A stretch of 64,000 nucleotides of DNA from Tsukamurella sp. M9C. Lineage in GTDB: Bacteria; Actinomycetota; Actinomycetes; Mycobacteriales; Mycobacteriaceae. Positions 36,386 to 45,769 of this stretch are shown piece by piece (within the stretch, counting starts at the first letter, position 1; each line of letters starts with the position of its first letter). The stretch is from positions 144,576 through 208,575 of the forward strand of contig NZ_JAIULG010000003.1 of the NCBI RefSeq assembly GCF_020169415.1, written 5' to 3'. The position numbers and the translations under genes are program-made. Under the pieces are notes generated by a model, which made no database searches, was not told the DNA's origin, and saw only the letters and a list, made by a program, of their open reading frames with translations.

Positions 36386-36416
36386 GCTGGATGGGCGCGG
36401 ACAAGCCTGCGTAGGC
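36386..36416 (+). repeat. Remnant second copy of the ltp3 3' end
   Basis: 36386-36416 matches the ltp3 end at 36335-36365. It still encodes GADKPA plus a stop (TAG instead of TGA), with only synonymous changes in the last codons (CCC to CCT, GCC to GCG). This looks like the tail of a diverged ltp3 allele left by recombination, not a fresh duplication. Confidence 0.6.
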
Positions 36417-36424
36417 ACCGCACA

Positions 36425-37561
36425 TCACCGCCCCGACCGGAGCCGCGTCCCAGCGAGGATCGCCGCGGTGACGACGGCCGCGGCGAATCCGGCCGGCCCC
36501 GCGATCCCGCCGAAGCGGTCGAGCGCGGCGCCCGCGCCGATGGGTCCCGCCACCGCGCCCACGTTGAGCGCAGCGGTGGCGTACGAGCCGGCCATCGTGG
36601 GTGCAGTCTCCGAAGCGGACCCGATCGAGAGAGCGATCAGAGTCCCGCCGACGGCGAATGCGAGGAGGCCCGACAGGGGCACGATCGCCAGCAAGAGGAG
36701 CGGGTCCCGTCCGCCGGAAGCGAGCATCACCCACGCGCCCACCAGGAGCGGTGCTCCCACAGCGAGGAGCATCCGGGGTCGGGAGTCCGCGACCCGACCG
36801 ACGATCGCGACGCCGGCGCACGCACCCGCCCCGAAGAGCATCAGCACCAGCGGGATCCACGCCGCCGACAGTACTTCCTCCACCGGGACCGCGAGGTAGG
36901 TCAGGACGCCGAAGGTGCCCGCGTTCACCAGCGCCGTGAGGACGAGCATCGTCGCCGTCCGGCCGTCGCACAGCGCGACGAGTTCCGTTCGGAGTGAGCG
37001 ACGCCCGCTGTCGACGGGATCGAGGGGAGCCGCACCGAGGATCGCGAGGAAGGGCGGCACGCACAGCACGGCGACCGCCCAGAACAGCGCGCGCCACCCC
37101 GCCGCGGCGCCCACGACGGCGCCTGCCGGAACGCCCACGACCATGGCGACGGTGGTCCCCGCGAGCAGCATCGACAGCGCCCGCGCCCGACGGTCGGGGC
37201 CGACCGCCGCGGCCGCCACGGTGAACGCGACGGCGAGGAAGCCCGCATTGGCGAAGGCGGCCACCACGCGGGTCCCGAGCAGCACCGGAAGGGAAGCGGT
37301 CAACGCGCCGACGACGTGCGCCGCCGCGAACAGTGCGAGGAAGCCGAGCAGGGCCGAGCGGGGCGGCCACCGTCGGGCGAGGGCGGCGGTGACCGGGGCA
37401 CCGACGACCATCCCGCCCGCGAACGCGGAGACGAGGCTTCCCGCGGCGGACGGGGCGACGGCGAGGTCGTCGGCGAGGGCCGGCAGCACGCCGGCGAGCA
37501 TGAATTCGGAGGTGCCCATCGCGAGGACGGCGAGGGCGAGGAACAGGACGAGTCGAGGCAC
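36425..37561 (-). CDS. MFS exporter, DHA1/Cmx-like
   Basis: 378 aa with about twelve hydrophobic segments. The N-terminus LAMGTSEFMLAGVLPALADDL and motif A-like GRVADSRPRM are those of DHA1 drug exporters such as chloramphenicol exporters (Cmx/CmlR) and AraJ-like proteins. GTG start with AGGAG eight bases upstream. Substrate not determinable. It stands alone between steroid genes and is not evidently part of the pathway. Confidence 0.82.
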   Translation of the reverse strand: MPRLVLFLALAVLAMGTSEFMLAGVLPALADDLAVAPSAAGSLVSAFAGGMVVGAPVTAALARRWPPRSALLGFLALFAAAHVVGALTASLPVLLGTRVVAAFANAGFLAVAFTVAAAAVGPDRRARALSMLLAGTTVAMVVGVPAGAVVGAAAGWRALFWAVAVLCVPPFLAILGAAPLDPVDSGRRSLRTELVALCDGRTATMLVLTALVNAGTFGVLTYLAVPVEEVLSAAWIPLVLMLFGAGACAGVAIVGRVADSRPRMLLAVGAPLLVGAWVMLASGGRDPLLLLAIVPLSGLLAFAVGGTLIALSIGSASETAPTMAGSYATAALNVGAVAGPIGAGAALDRFGGIAGPAGFAAAVVTAAILAGTRLRSGR

Positions 37562-37629
37562 GGAGCACTCCTGGGACGACGGAAACGTGGGATCGTCTCC
37601 GGTCGCCGCGGCCGACTCGGGCCCGCGGA

Positions 37630-37710
37630 TCAGCGCACGACGGCGCGGTTCTGCACGGGGTCGGCGGCGGGACCGGCGACCCCTTCCTCATGCGATTCGG
37701 GTGTGCTCAC
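37630..37710 (-). CDS. Possible leaderless small ORF (26 aa) upstream of the MFS gene
   Basis: Short GTG-started ORF ending in TGA, encoding VSTPESHEEGVAGPAADPVQ plus six residues. On the minus strand TAGCGT lies six bases before the GTG, the spacing of leaderless actinobacterial starts. It ends 68 bases before the MFS start. Could be a leader peptide or a chance ORF; no homology is claimed. Confidence 0.3.
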   Translation of the reverse strand: MSTPESHEEGVAGPAADPVQNRAVVR

Positions 37711-37770
37711 CCGACCACGCTAACCGCCACGACCGTCCCGGGGCCACCGGGTTTCCGGCCCGCACCACGA

Positions 37771-37801
37771 CGAGGCCCCCGGGAGAATCCCGGGGGCCTC
37801 G
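37771..37801. terminator. Hairpin downstream of cyp125
   Basis: 13-bp perfect stem CGAGGCCCCCGGG with a five-base loop, 16 bases beyond the cyp125 stop on the minus strand; no T-tract. Confidence 0.65.
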
Positions 37802-37817
37802 TCAGTGAGTTCGCCGC

Positions 37818-39041
37818 CTACTCGTAGGCGACCTTCCAGTGCTTGATGCCGTTGAGCCAGCCCGACCGCAGGCGCTGCGGGGGCTCCAGCTCGCGCAGGT
37901 TCGGCATGACGTCGGCGATGGCCTTGAACATGAGGTCCATCTCGAGGCGGGCGAGGTTCGCGCCCACGCAGTGGTGGGTACCCGAGCCGCCGAAGCCGAC
38001 GTGCGGGTTCGGGTCGCGCAGGATGTTGAAGGTGTAGGGATCCTCGAAGGCGTCCTCGTCGAAGTTGGCCGAGGCGTAGAACAGCGCGACGCGCTGGCCC
38101 TTCTTGATCGTCTGCTCGCCGAGCTGGACGTCCTCGAGCGCGGTCCGCTGGAACACCGAGACGGGCGTCGCCCAGCGCACGATCTCGTCGGGCGCGGTGC
38201 GCGGCCGCTGCTCCTTGTAGATCTCCCACTGGTCGGGATGGTCGACGAAGGCCTTCATGCCGTGGCTGATGGCGTTGCGGGTGGTCTCGTTGCCTGCGAC
38301 CGCGAGCAGTAGCACGAAGAACGCGAACTCATCACTGCCGAGCCCGTCGCCGTCGATGTCCGCCTGCACCAGAGTGGTCACGATGTCGTCCATCGGACAC
38401 TTCCGGCGCTCCTCCGCGAGGTTCCACGAGTAGCCGGTGAACTCGGTCATGGCGGTGAGGTAGTCGCCCTCGAACTCGGGGTCGTCGTAGGCCATCATCG
38501 AGTTGGACCAGTCGAAGAGCTTCTTGCGGTCCTCCTGCGGCACGCCCAGCAGCTCGGCGATCGCCTGCAGCGGGAGCTCGCTGGCGACCTGCTCGACGAA
38601 GTCACCGCCGCCGGCCTTGCGGGCCTCGTGCACGATCTGCTCGGCCCGCTCCGCCAGCGCGTCGTGCAGGGACTGCACCGCCTTCGGCGTGAAACCGCGC
38701 GAGATGATGCGCCGCGTCTTGGTGTGCTGCGGCGGATCCATGTTGAGCAGCAGCATCCGCTGCATATCGATCTGCTCGCGCTCGATCTCCGGACCGAACC
38801 GGACGATCGCGCCGTTCTCCCAGTTCGAGTACTGCTTCGGGTTCCGCGAGATGGCCTTGATGTCCTCCAGCTTGGACACCACCCAGAAGCCACCGTCGTC
38901 GAACCCGGTGGTGCCGGGCGGGATGTCCTGCCACCAGACCGGTGCCGATCGCCGCAGCTCGGCGAACTCGGCCTCGGGCCGCCGCTCCGACCACAGGTCG
39001 GGGCTGGTGAAATCGAACCCCGCGGGGAAGTGCACGCTCAC
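37818..39041 (-). CDS. cyp125: Steroid C26-monooxygenase CYP125
   Basis: 407 aa. I-helix AVAGNETTRN (about 253), ExxR in DEIVRWATPVSVF, heme loop VGFGGSGTHHCVGANLA with Cys358. The end PQRLRSGWLNGIKHWKV closely matches CYP125A1 (Rv3545c). It hydroxylates and oxidises the terminal C26/C27 methyl of cholest-4-en-3-one, starting side-chain breakdown. GTG start with GAGGAGG upstream. Divergent from fadA5 with KstR boxes between, as in M. tuberculosis. Confidence 0.93.
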   Translation of the reverse strand: MSVHFPAGFDFTSPDLWSERRPEAEFAELRRSAPVWWQDIPPGTTGFDDGGFWVVSKLEDIKAISRNPKQYSNWENGAIVRFGPEIEREQIDMQRMLLLNMDPPQHTKTRRIISRGFTPKAVQSLHDALAERAEQIVHEARKAGGGDFVEQVASELPLQAIAELLGVPQEDRKKLFDWSNSMMAYDDPEFEGDYLTAMTEFTGYSWNLAEERRKCPMDDIVTTLVQADIDGDGLGSDEFAFFVLLLAVAGNETTRNAISHGMKAFVDHPDQWEIYKEQRPRTAPDEIVRWATPVSVFQRTALEDVQLGEQTIKKGQRVALFYASANFDEDAFEDPYTFNILRDPNPHVGFGGSGTHHCVGANLARLEMDLMFKAIADVMPNLRELEPPQRLRSGWLNGIKHWKVAYE

Positions 39042-39086
39042 GCCGCCTCCTCAAGCGTCTCCACCCGGACTCTGGCCAGGCGTATC

Positions 39087-39100
39087 TGAAACATGTTCTA
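39087..39100. promoter_or_regulatory. KstR operator, cyp125 side
   Basis: TGAAACATGTTCTA; on the minus strand it reads TAGAACATGTTTCA, 46 bases upstream of the cyp125 GTG. Confidence 0.8.
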
Positions 39101-39234
39101 CTCATTGAAGCACAGACCGTCCGCTCGTGAGCTAGATTGCGGAGGACGCTGGTTGCACAGCAGTTACACAGGGACGAACCAGTCGCGGCGCCACCGCATG
39201 AGGCTCGACAGAGCCGGAGATCGGCGCCACAATC

Positions 39235-39248
39235 GAGAACGTGCTCTA
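39235..39248 (+). promoter_or_regulatory. Second KstR-like operator, fadA5 side
   Basis: GAGAACGTGCTCTA differs from the consensus at two positions and ends in TA, which begins a possible -10 region 40 bases before fadA5. It suggests that cyp125 and fadA5 have separate operators. Confidence 0.55.
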
Positions 39249-39275
39249 CCCAATCGGGGCGAGCCGAGAATGTGA

Positions 39276-40448
<1,173 letters not shown>

Positions 40449-40452
40449 GCCG

Positions 40453-41430
40453 ATGCGCGTAGCAGTCACCGGCGCGGCCGGATTCGTCGGCGGGAACCTC
40501 CTGCAGCAGCTCGTCGAGCAGGGGCACGAGGTGGTCGCGATCGACCGCACCAGCTCGCCGCACGCCCCGGAGGGCGTGCGCTGGGTGCAGGCCAGCGTGC
40601 TCGAGCCCGCCGAGATGCGCGCGGCGCTCGAGGGCGTGGAGGTGGTCTACCACCTGGTCGCCATGATCACCCTGCGAATGCAGGACGAGGCCGCGTGGCG
40701 ACTGAACACGGAGGGCGTGCGCGTTGTCGCTCGCGCGGCGCTGGACGCGGGCGTGCGGAAGATGGTGCACCTGAGCTCCATCCACGCCTTCGACCAGGAT
40801 CTCGTCGACGTCATCGACGAGACGGCGCCGCGGTCCGAGCGCCCCGAGATCCCCGTCTACGACCGGTCCAAGTGGGCGGGCGAGCAGGAGCTCCGCAAGG
40901 TCATCGACGACGGCCTGGACGCCACCGTCTGCAACCCCACCGGTGTGTGGGGGCCCGCCGATCACGGTGCCGCGCTCTCGCGCCTGAACCGCCTCGCGCA
41001 CACCGCGGCCCGCGGCCGGATGCCCGCCTTCGTCTCCAAGGCCGGCTTCGACCTGGTCGACGTGCGCGACGTGGCGACGGGCGTGATGCTCGCGGCCGAG
41101 AAGGGCCGCACGGGCGAGAACTACCTCCTGGGCGGCGAATTCGCGCCGATCATCGATGCGATGCGGCTCTCGGCGCAGGCCGCCGGCAAGTCCGGGCCGA
41201 GGGTCGCGGTGCCCATCGGGGCGCTCGCCGCCATCATGCCCGTCCTGGAGCCCATCAATGCCCGGCTCGGGTCGGACGTGCTGTCCAAGGCGGCCCTCGG
41301 CCCGCTCTTCGCGTCGCCGCTGGTCGATATCAGCAAGGCCCGCAACGAACTCGGCTACGCGCCGCGCGCGATGGCGACCACCGCCGCCGAACTGGTGCGG
41401 TTCTTCGCGGAGTCCGGCCGGCTCGACTGA
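40453..41430 (+). CDS. Extended SDR, NAD-dependent epimerase/3-beta-HSD-like
   Basis: 325 aa. Rossmann VTGAAGFVGGNLLQQL at residues 5-20, HLSSIHAFD, and an active-site YDRSKWAGEQ (Tyr/Lys near 137-141). The fold group includes 3-beta-hydroxysteroid dehydrogenases and dihydroflavonol reductases. Four bases after fadA5, so cotranscribed and under the same KstR control. A steroid alcohol or ketone is a likely substrate; the step is not known. Confidence 0.78.
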   Translation: MRVAVTGAAGFVGGNLLQQLVEQGHEVVAIDRTSSPHAPEGVRWVQASVLEPAEMRAALEGVEVVYHLVAMITLRMQDEAAWRLNTEGVRVVARAALDAGVRKMVHLSSIHAFDQDLVDVIDETAPRSERPEIPVYDRSKWAGEQELRKVIDDGLDATVCNPTGVWGPADHGAALSRLNRLAHTAARGRMPAFVSKAGFDLVDVRDVATGVMLAAEKGRTGENYLLGGEFAPIIDAMRLSAQAAGKSGPRVAVPIGALAAIMPVLEPINARLGSDVLSKAALGPLFASPLVDISKARNELGYAPRAMATTAAELVRFFAESGRLD

Positions 41431-41466
41431 CCCAACAGACTCGGCACACCCCCTCGCCGAGACGCG

Positions 41467-41502
41467 GCCGGCCGCGCGGAGATCCCCTCCCGCGCGGCCG
41501 GC
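41467..41502. terminator. Hairpin between converging genes
   Basis: 13-bp GC stem GCCGGCCGCGCGG with a ten-base loop, between the epimerase-like gene and the SDR at 41520; followed rightwards by ATCGTCGTTT. Confidence 0.65.
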
Positions 41503-41519
41503 ATCGTCGTTTCCGGGGA

Positions 41520-42425
41520 TCAGGCCCCGTACACGGGCTCCGGCGCCGGCCCCTCGGCGATCAATTCGCGCACGACGGTACCCAGCTCCGACGGCGCCCA
41601 ACGGGCGCCCTTGTCGCGCTGCGGGCCGTGCCGCCAGGCCTGCGCGACGGACACCTTGCCGCCCTCGACCTCGAACACCCGGCCCGTGACATCGGCGGAC
41701 TCGACGCTGCCGAGCCACACCACCAGCGGCGAGATGTTCTCGGGCGCCATCGCGTCGAAACCGCCCTCGGGCGCGGCCATGTCGTCGGCGAAGTTCACCT
41801 CGGTCATGCGGGTGCGCGCGGCGGGCGCGATCGCGTTGACGGTGATGCCGTAGCGCCCCATCTCGGCGGCGGCCTGGATCGTCATCTCGGCGATGCCCGC
41901 CTTGGCGGCGGCGTAGTTGCCCTGGCCCACACTGCCGAGCAGGCCGGCGCCGGAACTGGTGTTGATCACCCGGGCGTCGGGCTGCCGCCCCGCCTTGGAC
42001 TCGTCGCGCCAGTAGCCCGCCGCGTGGCGCAGCATCGCGAAGTGCCCCTTGAGGTGCACCCGGGTCACCGCGTCCCACTCCGCCTCGGACATGTTCACCA
42101 GCATCCGGTCGCGGAGGAAGCCCGCGTTGTTCACCAGCACGTCCAGCCGGCCGAACTCGTCGATCGCGCTGCGCACCAGCGCCTGCGCGCCGTCCCAGTC
42201 CGCGACGTCGGAAGCGTTCGCGATCGCGCGGCCGCCCGCGGCACGGATCTCGTCCACGACCTGCTGGGCGGGGCCCGACGAGGCGTCCGCGCCGTCGAGC
42301 CCGACGCCGTAGTCGTTGACCACCACGGCCGCGCCCTCCGCGGCGTAGGCGAGCGCGTGTGCGCGGCCGATGCCACGGCCCGCGCCGGTGACGATGACGA
42401 CGCGACCGTCGACGATTCCTGTCAT
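41520..42425 (-). CDS. SDR oxidoreductase, Rv3548c-like
   Basis: 301 aa. TGAGRGIGRAHALAYA (about 13-28), NNAGFLRDRMLVNM, NTSSGAGLLGSVGQGNYAAAK with catalytic Ser/Tyr/Lys, and a C-terminal extension as in HSD17B4-type SDRs. It is similar to the Hsd4A-like protein at 12279. Gene order beside a second SDR and echA20 matches Rv3548c-Rv3549c-Rv3550. Probably acts on a ring C/D or side-chain hydroxyacyl-CoA. Confidence 0.83.
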   Translation of the reverse strand: MTGIVDGRVVIVTGAGRGIGRAHALAYAAEGAAVVVNDYGVGLDGADASSGPAQQVVDEIRAAGGRAIANASDVADWDGAQALVRSAIDEFGRLDVLVNNAGFLRDRMLVNMSEAEWDAVTRVHLKGHFAMLRHAAGYWRDESKAGRQPDARVINTSSGAGLLGSVGQGNYAAAKAGIAEMTIQAAAEMGRYGITVNAIAPAARTRMTEVNFADDMAAPEGGFDAMAPENISPLVVWLGSVESADVTGRVFEVEGGKVSVAQAWRHGPQRDKGARWAPSELGTVVRELIAEGPAPEPVYGA

Positions 42426-42453
42426 TGTTCTTCTCCTCGTTCGTGGTTCGGAT

Positions 42454-43263
42454 CTACCGCGCGTCGCGCTCGGCGTTCGCCGCGGCCAGGAAAGCGGGGC
42501 GCTCGCCGCCGCCGTGGACGAGCAGTGTCGCGCCGGTGACGTAGGACGCGAGCGCCGAAGCCAGGAAGGCGGCGCACGCCCCCACCTCCTCGGGGTCGGC
42601 GAGCCGGCCCAGGGGCACGGTTGCGCCGATCGCCGCGATCCCGGCGTCGTCGCCGTAGTGCTGCTCGGCCGCCTCGGTGCGCACCATGCCCACGTCGAGC
42701 GCGTTCACCCGCACGGCGGGTGCCCACTCCACCGCGAGGCTCGCGGTGAGGGAGTCGAGACCGGCCTTCGCCGCCCCATAGGCGGCGGTGCCGGGCGACG
42801 GGCGCGTGGCGCTGACGCTCGAGACGTTGACGATCGCCCCGCTGCCGGCCTCCTGCATCACCGCGTTCGCTCGCTGCGCGACCAGCAACGGGGACAGCAG
42901 ATTGAGCCCGACGACCTTCTCGTGGAACCGGGGCGACGCCGTGGCCGCGTCCGAGAAGGGCGCTCCCCCGGCGTTGTTGACGAGCACGTCGAGCCGGCCG
43001 TGCCGCTCGACGATGCCCGCGATCAGGGCGTCGACCTGCTCGGGCTCGCGGACGTCGGCCGCCACGAATTCGGCTGCGGCACCGTCGGCCTCGACCGGAC
43101 TCTCGGGTTCCCTGCGGGCGCACACCACCACCCTGGCGCCCTGCCGGAGGAAGACGCGGGCGATGCCCGCGCCGATCCCCCGGACGCCGCCGGTGACCAG
43201 CACCACCGCGCCGTCGAGTCCGAGATCGCGCCCCGCAGGTGCGTTCGCCACAAGATTCACCAC
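42454..43263 (-). CDS. SDR oxidoreductase, Rv3549c-like
   Basis: 269 aa from GTG 43263 (a second GTG follows directly, and one at 43251). VTGGVRGIGAGIARVFL, NNAGGAPFSDA, NVSSVSATRPSPGTAAYGAAK with the catalytic Ser/Tyr/Lys, and YVTGATLLVHGG. The long open frame further upstream was not used because it runs into the KstR2 box region. Divergent from echA20, sharing the operator region. Its exact role in ring C/D breakdown is unknown. Confidence 0.8.
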   Translation of the reverse strand: MVNLVANAPAGRDLGLDGAVVLVTGGVRGIGAGIARVFLRQGARVVVCARREPESPVEADGAAAEFVAADVREPEQVDALIAGIVERHGRLDVLVNNAGGAPFSDAATASPRFHEKVVGLNLLSPLLVAQRANAVMQEAGSGAIVNVSSVSATRPSPGTAAYGAAKAGLDSLTASLAVEWAPAVRVNALDVGMVRTEAAEQHYGDDAGIAAIGATVPLGRLADPEEVGACAAFLASALASYVTGATLLVHGGGERPAFLAAANAERDAR

Positions 43264-43299
43264 TTCCCATTCCGGCCGACCGGGCTTCGGTGGTAGCGT

Positions 43300-43317
43300 A
43301 CCAAGCAATTGCTAGGT
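43300..43317. promoter_or_regulatory. KstR2-type operator before echA20
   Basis: ACCAAGCAATTGCTAGGT is an 18-base near-palindrome matching the KstR2 motif AnCAAGnnCTTGnT with one change and almost identical to the sites at 52443 and 52504. Confidence 0.85.
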
Positions 43318-43318
43318 T

Positions 43319-43332
43319 TAGATCACGTTCTA
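43319..43332 (+). promoter_or_regulatory. KstR-like site adjoining the KstR2 operator
   Basis: TAGATCACGTTCTA differs from the KstR consensus at one position only and begins two bases after the KstR2 box, suggesting dual control of the echA20-ipdABC operon. Confidence 0.55.
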
Positions 43333-43356
43333 CCTGTCTACCTCGAAGGAGTCGGT

Positions 43357-44163
43357 GTGCCTTCACCGATCACGACCATCGTCGACGAGCCCGGGATCCA
43401 CACGATCACCATCGACGCACCCCCCGTCAACGCCCTCACCGTGCAGGGCTGGTTCGACCTCGCGAACGCCATCACCGAGGCCGGGCGCGACCCGGCGTGT
43501 CACGTCGTGGTGGTCCGCGCGGAGGGCCGCGGCTTCAACGCCGGCGTCGATATCAAGGAGATCGACGCGGCGCAGGCCGCCGGCGACGGCTACGGCGCCC
43601 TCATCGGTGCGAACCAGGGCTGCGCCGCGGCCTTCTCCGCGGTCTACGACTGCGCGGTGCCCGTGATCATCGCGGTGAACGGCTTCTGCCTCGGCGGCGG
43701 CATCGGCCTCGTCGGCAACGCGGACGTCGTGGTCGCCTCCGACGATGCGACCTTCGGCCTGCCCGAGGTGGACCGCGGTGCGCTCGGCGCCGCGACGCAC
43801 CTCGCCCGGCTCGTGCCGCAGCACCTGATGCGCACCTTGTACTTCACCGCCGGGACGATCACCGCCCAGCAGCTGCATCATTTCGGCTCGGTGTACCGCG
43901 TGGTGCCCCGCGCCGAGCTCGACGGCGCCGCCCTCGAGGTGGCACGGGCCATCGCCGCCAAGGACACCCGCGTGATCCGCAAGGCGAAGGAGGCGATCAA
44001 CGGGATCGACCCGGTGAACGTCCACACCAGCTACCGGTTCGAGCAGGGCTTCACCTTCGAACTCAATCTCGCGGGCTACTCGGACGAGCACCGCCGCGAG
44101 TTCGTCTCCACCGGCCGCACGGTCGGCGAGGCGAACGACGACGCAGCACAGGAGAACGCATGA
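43357..44163 (+). CDS. echA20: Ring C/D enoyl-CoA hydratase-family hydrolase EchA20
   Basis: 268 aa crotonase. GRGFNAGVDIKEID (about 57-70) and AVNGFCLGGGIGLVGNADVV (about 108-127) form the oxyanion-hole region; DATFGLPEVDRGALGAATHLARL matches EchA20 (Rv3550). EchA20 is known to hydrolyse the ring D of HIEC-CoA. GTG start with AAGGAG five bases upstream. First gene of echA20-ipdA-ipdB-ipdC, each overlapping the next by four bases. Confidence 0.92.
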   Translation: MPSPITTIVDEPGIHTITIDAPPVNALTVQGWFDLANAITEAGRDPACHVVVVRAEGRGFNAGVDIKEIDAAQAAGDGYGALIGANQGCAAAFSAVYDCAVPVIIAVNGFCLGGGIGLVGNADVVVASDDATFGLPEVDRGALGAATHLARLVPQHLMRTLYFTAGTITAQQLHHFGSVYRVVPRAELDGAALEVARAIAAKDTRVIRKAKEAINGIDPVNVHTSYRFEQGFTFELNLAGYSDEHRREFVSTGRTVGEANDDAAQENA

Positions 44164-45029
44164 CCGACAAGACCATGACCGCCGAGCAGGTGGTCGCCGA
44201 ACTCGAGGACGGCATGACGCTGGGCATCGGCGGCTGGGGCTCGCGGCGCAAGCCGATGGCCCTGGTGCGCGCGATCCTGCGGTCCGACCTCAAGGACCTG
44301 ACCGTGGTGTCCTACGGCGGGCCCGACGTGGGTCTGCTCGCGGCGGCGGGGAAGATCCGGAAGCTGGTGTTCGGCTTCGTCACCCTCGATACGGTGCCCA
44401 TCGACCCGAACTTCGCGCGCGTCCGCCAGTCCGGCGCGATCGAGGTCGCCGAGTGGGACGAGGGCATGTTCGCCGCCGGCCTCAAGGCGGCGGTGCAGCG
44501 CCTGCCCTTCCTGCCGATCCGCGCCGGCCTCGGCTCGTCGGTCATGGACGTCAATCCGGACCTGCGCACCATCGTCTCCCCCTACGCCGACGGCGAAGAA
44601 CTGGTGGCGGTTCCGGCACTGCGGCTCGACGCCGCACTCGTGCACATGAACCGCGCCGACGCCCGGGGGAACGCCCAGTACCTGGGCCCCGACCCGTATT
44701 TCGACGACGACTTCGCGCTCGCCGCCGACCGTTGCTACGTCTCGTGCGAGCGGATCGTGACCACCGAGGAGCTGGTGGCCGGCGGGCCCGTGCAGTCGCT
44801 GATCATCAATCGCAGCGCCGTGGCCGGCGTGGTGGAGACGCCGAACGGCGCGCACTTCACCACCGCCGCCCCCGATTACGGGCGGGACGAGAAGTTCCAG
44901 CGGCACTACGCCGCCAGCGCCAAGGATCCCGCCGCATGGACCGCGTTCGAGCAGCGCTTCCTCTCCGGCGACGAGGCGCACTACCAGGCTGAAGTGGCCG
45001 CGTGGGCGGCGGAGGAGACGACCAAATGA
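44160..45029 (+). CDS. ipdA: IpdAB alpha subunit (CoA-transferase fold)
   Basis: 289 aa. Class I CoA-transferase alpha fold: DGMTLGIGGWGSRRKPMALV near 18-37, VVSYGGPDVGLLAAAGKI, and FGFVTLDTVPIDPNFARVR. IpdAB hydrolyses the last carbocyclic ring (COCHEA-CoA) and does not transfer CoA, as known for the M. tuberculosis and Rhodococcus enzymes. Overlaps echA20 and ipdB (ATGA). Confidence 0.92.
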   Translation: MTDKTMTAEQVVAELEDGMTLGIGGWGSRRKPMALVRAILRSDLKDLTVVSYGGPDVGLLAAAGKIRKLVFGFVTLDTVPIDPNFARVRQSGAIEVAEWDEGMFAAGLKAAVQRLPFLPIRAGLGSSVMDVNPDLRTIVSPYADGEELVAVPALRLDAALVHMNRADARGNAQYLGPDPYFDDDFALAADRCYVSCERIVTTEELVAGGPVQSLIINRSAVAGVVETPNGAHFTTAAPDYGRDEKFQRHYAASAKDPAAWTAFEQRFLSGDEAHYQAEVAAWAAEETTK

Positions 45030-45769
45030 CCGACATCACCCGCGCCGAGGTGTGCGTGACCGCGATAGCCGACCTGTTCCGCGGCGACGGCGAGATCACC
45101 GCCAGCCCGATGGGCCTGATCCCTTCTCTGGGCGGGCGCCTCGCGCGCCTGACCTTCGCCCCCGACCTGCTGCTCTCCGACGGCGAGGCCTACCTCGTCG
45201 CCGACGCGGCGAATCCGTCCGCCGGCATCGAGGGCTGGCAGCCCTTCAAGAAGGTGCTCGACGTGGTGGTCCCGAACGGTAAGCGCCACGTCATCATGGG
45301 TGCCAGCCAGATCGACCGGTACGGCAATCAGAACATCTCCGCGATCGGCGAGCACCGGGCACCGTCGCGCCAGTTGCTGGGCGTGCGCGGCGGACCCGGC
45401 AACACCGTGAACAACCGGACCTCGTACTGGATTCCGAAGCACTCGACGCGCGTCTTCGTGGACGCCGTCGACGTCGTCAGCGGCGTGGGCTACGACCGGG
45501 CGCGCGCGGCCGGGCCGTCCGCATCGCGGTTCCACGACATCCACCGCGTGGTCACCGACCTCGCCGTCCTCGGCTTCGGTGACGACGGTGCGATGACGCT
45601 GCTGTCGGTGCACCCGGGCGTCACGGAGGACCAGGTGCGCGAGGCCACGGGCTTCGCGCTGGCCGGCTCCGACGTGCCGGAGACCCGGGTACCCACCGCC
45701 GAGGAGCTCGACCTGATCCGCACCGTGGTGGACCCGAAGAACCTGCGCAGCAAGGAGGTCCCCGCATGA
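45026..45769 (+). CDS. ipdB: IpdAB beta subunit
   Basis: 247 aa. Class I CoA-transferase beta fold: SPMGLIPSLGGRLARLTFAP, VIMGASQIDRYGNQNISAIG (about 92-111) and RGGPGNTVNNRTSYWIP. Partner of IpdA in ring C opening. Starts in the ipdA stop and ends in the ipdC start. Confidence 0.92.
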   Translation: MTDITRAEVCVTAIADLFRGDGEITASPMGLIPSLGGRLARLTFAPDLLLSDGEAYLVADAANPSAGIEGWQPFKKVLDVVVPNGKRHVIMGASQIDRYGNQNISAIGEHRAPSRQLLGVRGGPGNTVNNRTSYWIPKHSTRVFVDAVDVVSGVGYDRARAAGPSASRFHDIHRVVTDLAVLGFGDDGAMTLLSVHPGVTEDQVREATGFALAGSDVPETRVPTAEELDLIRTVVDPKNLRSKEVPA

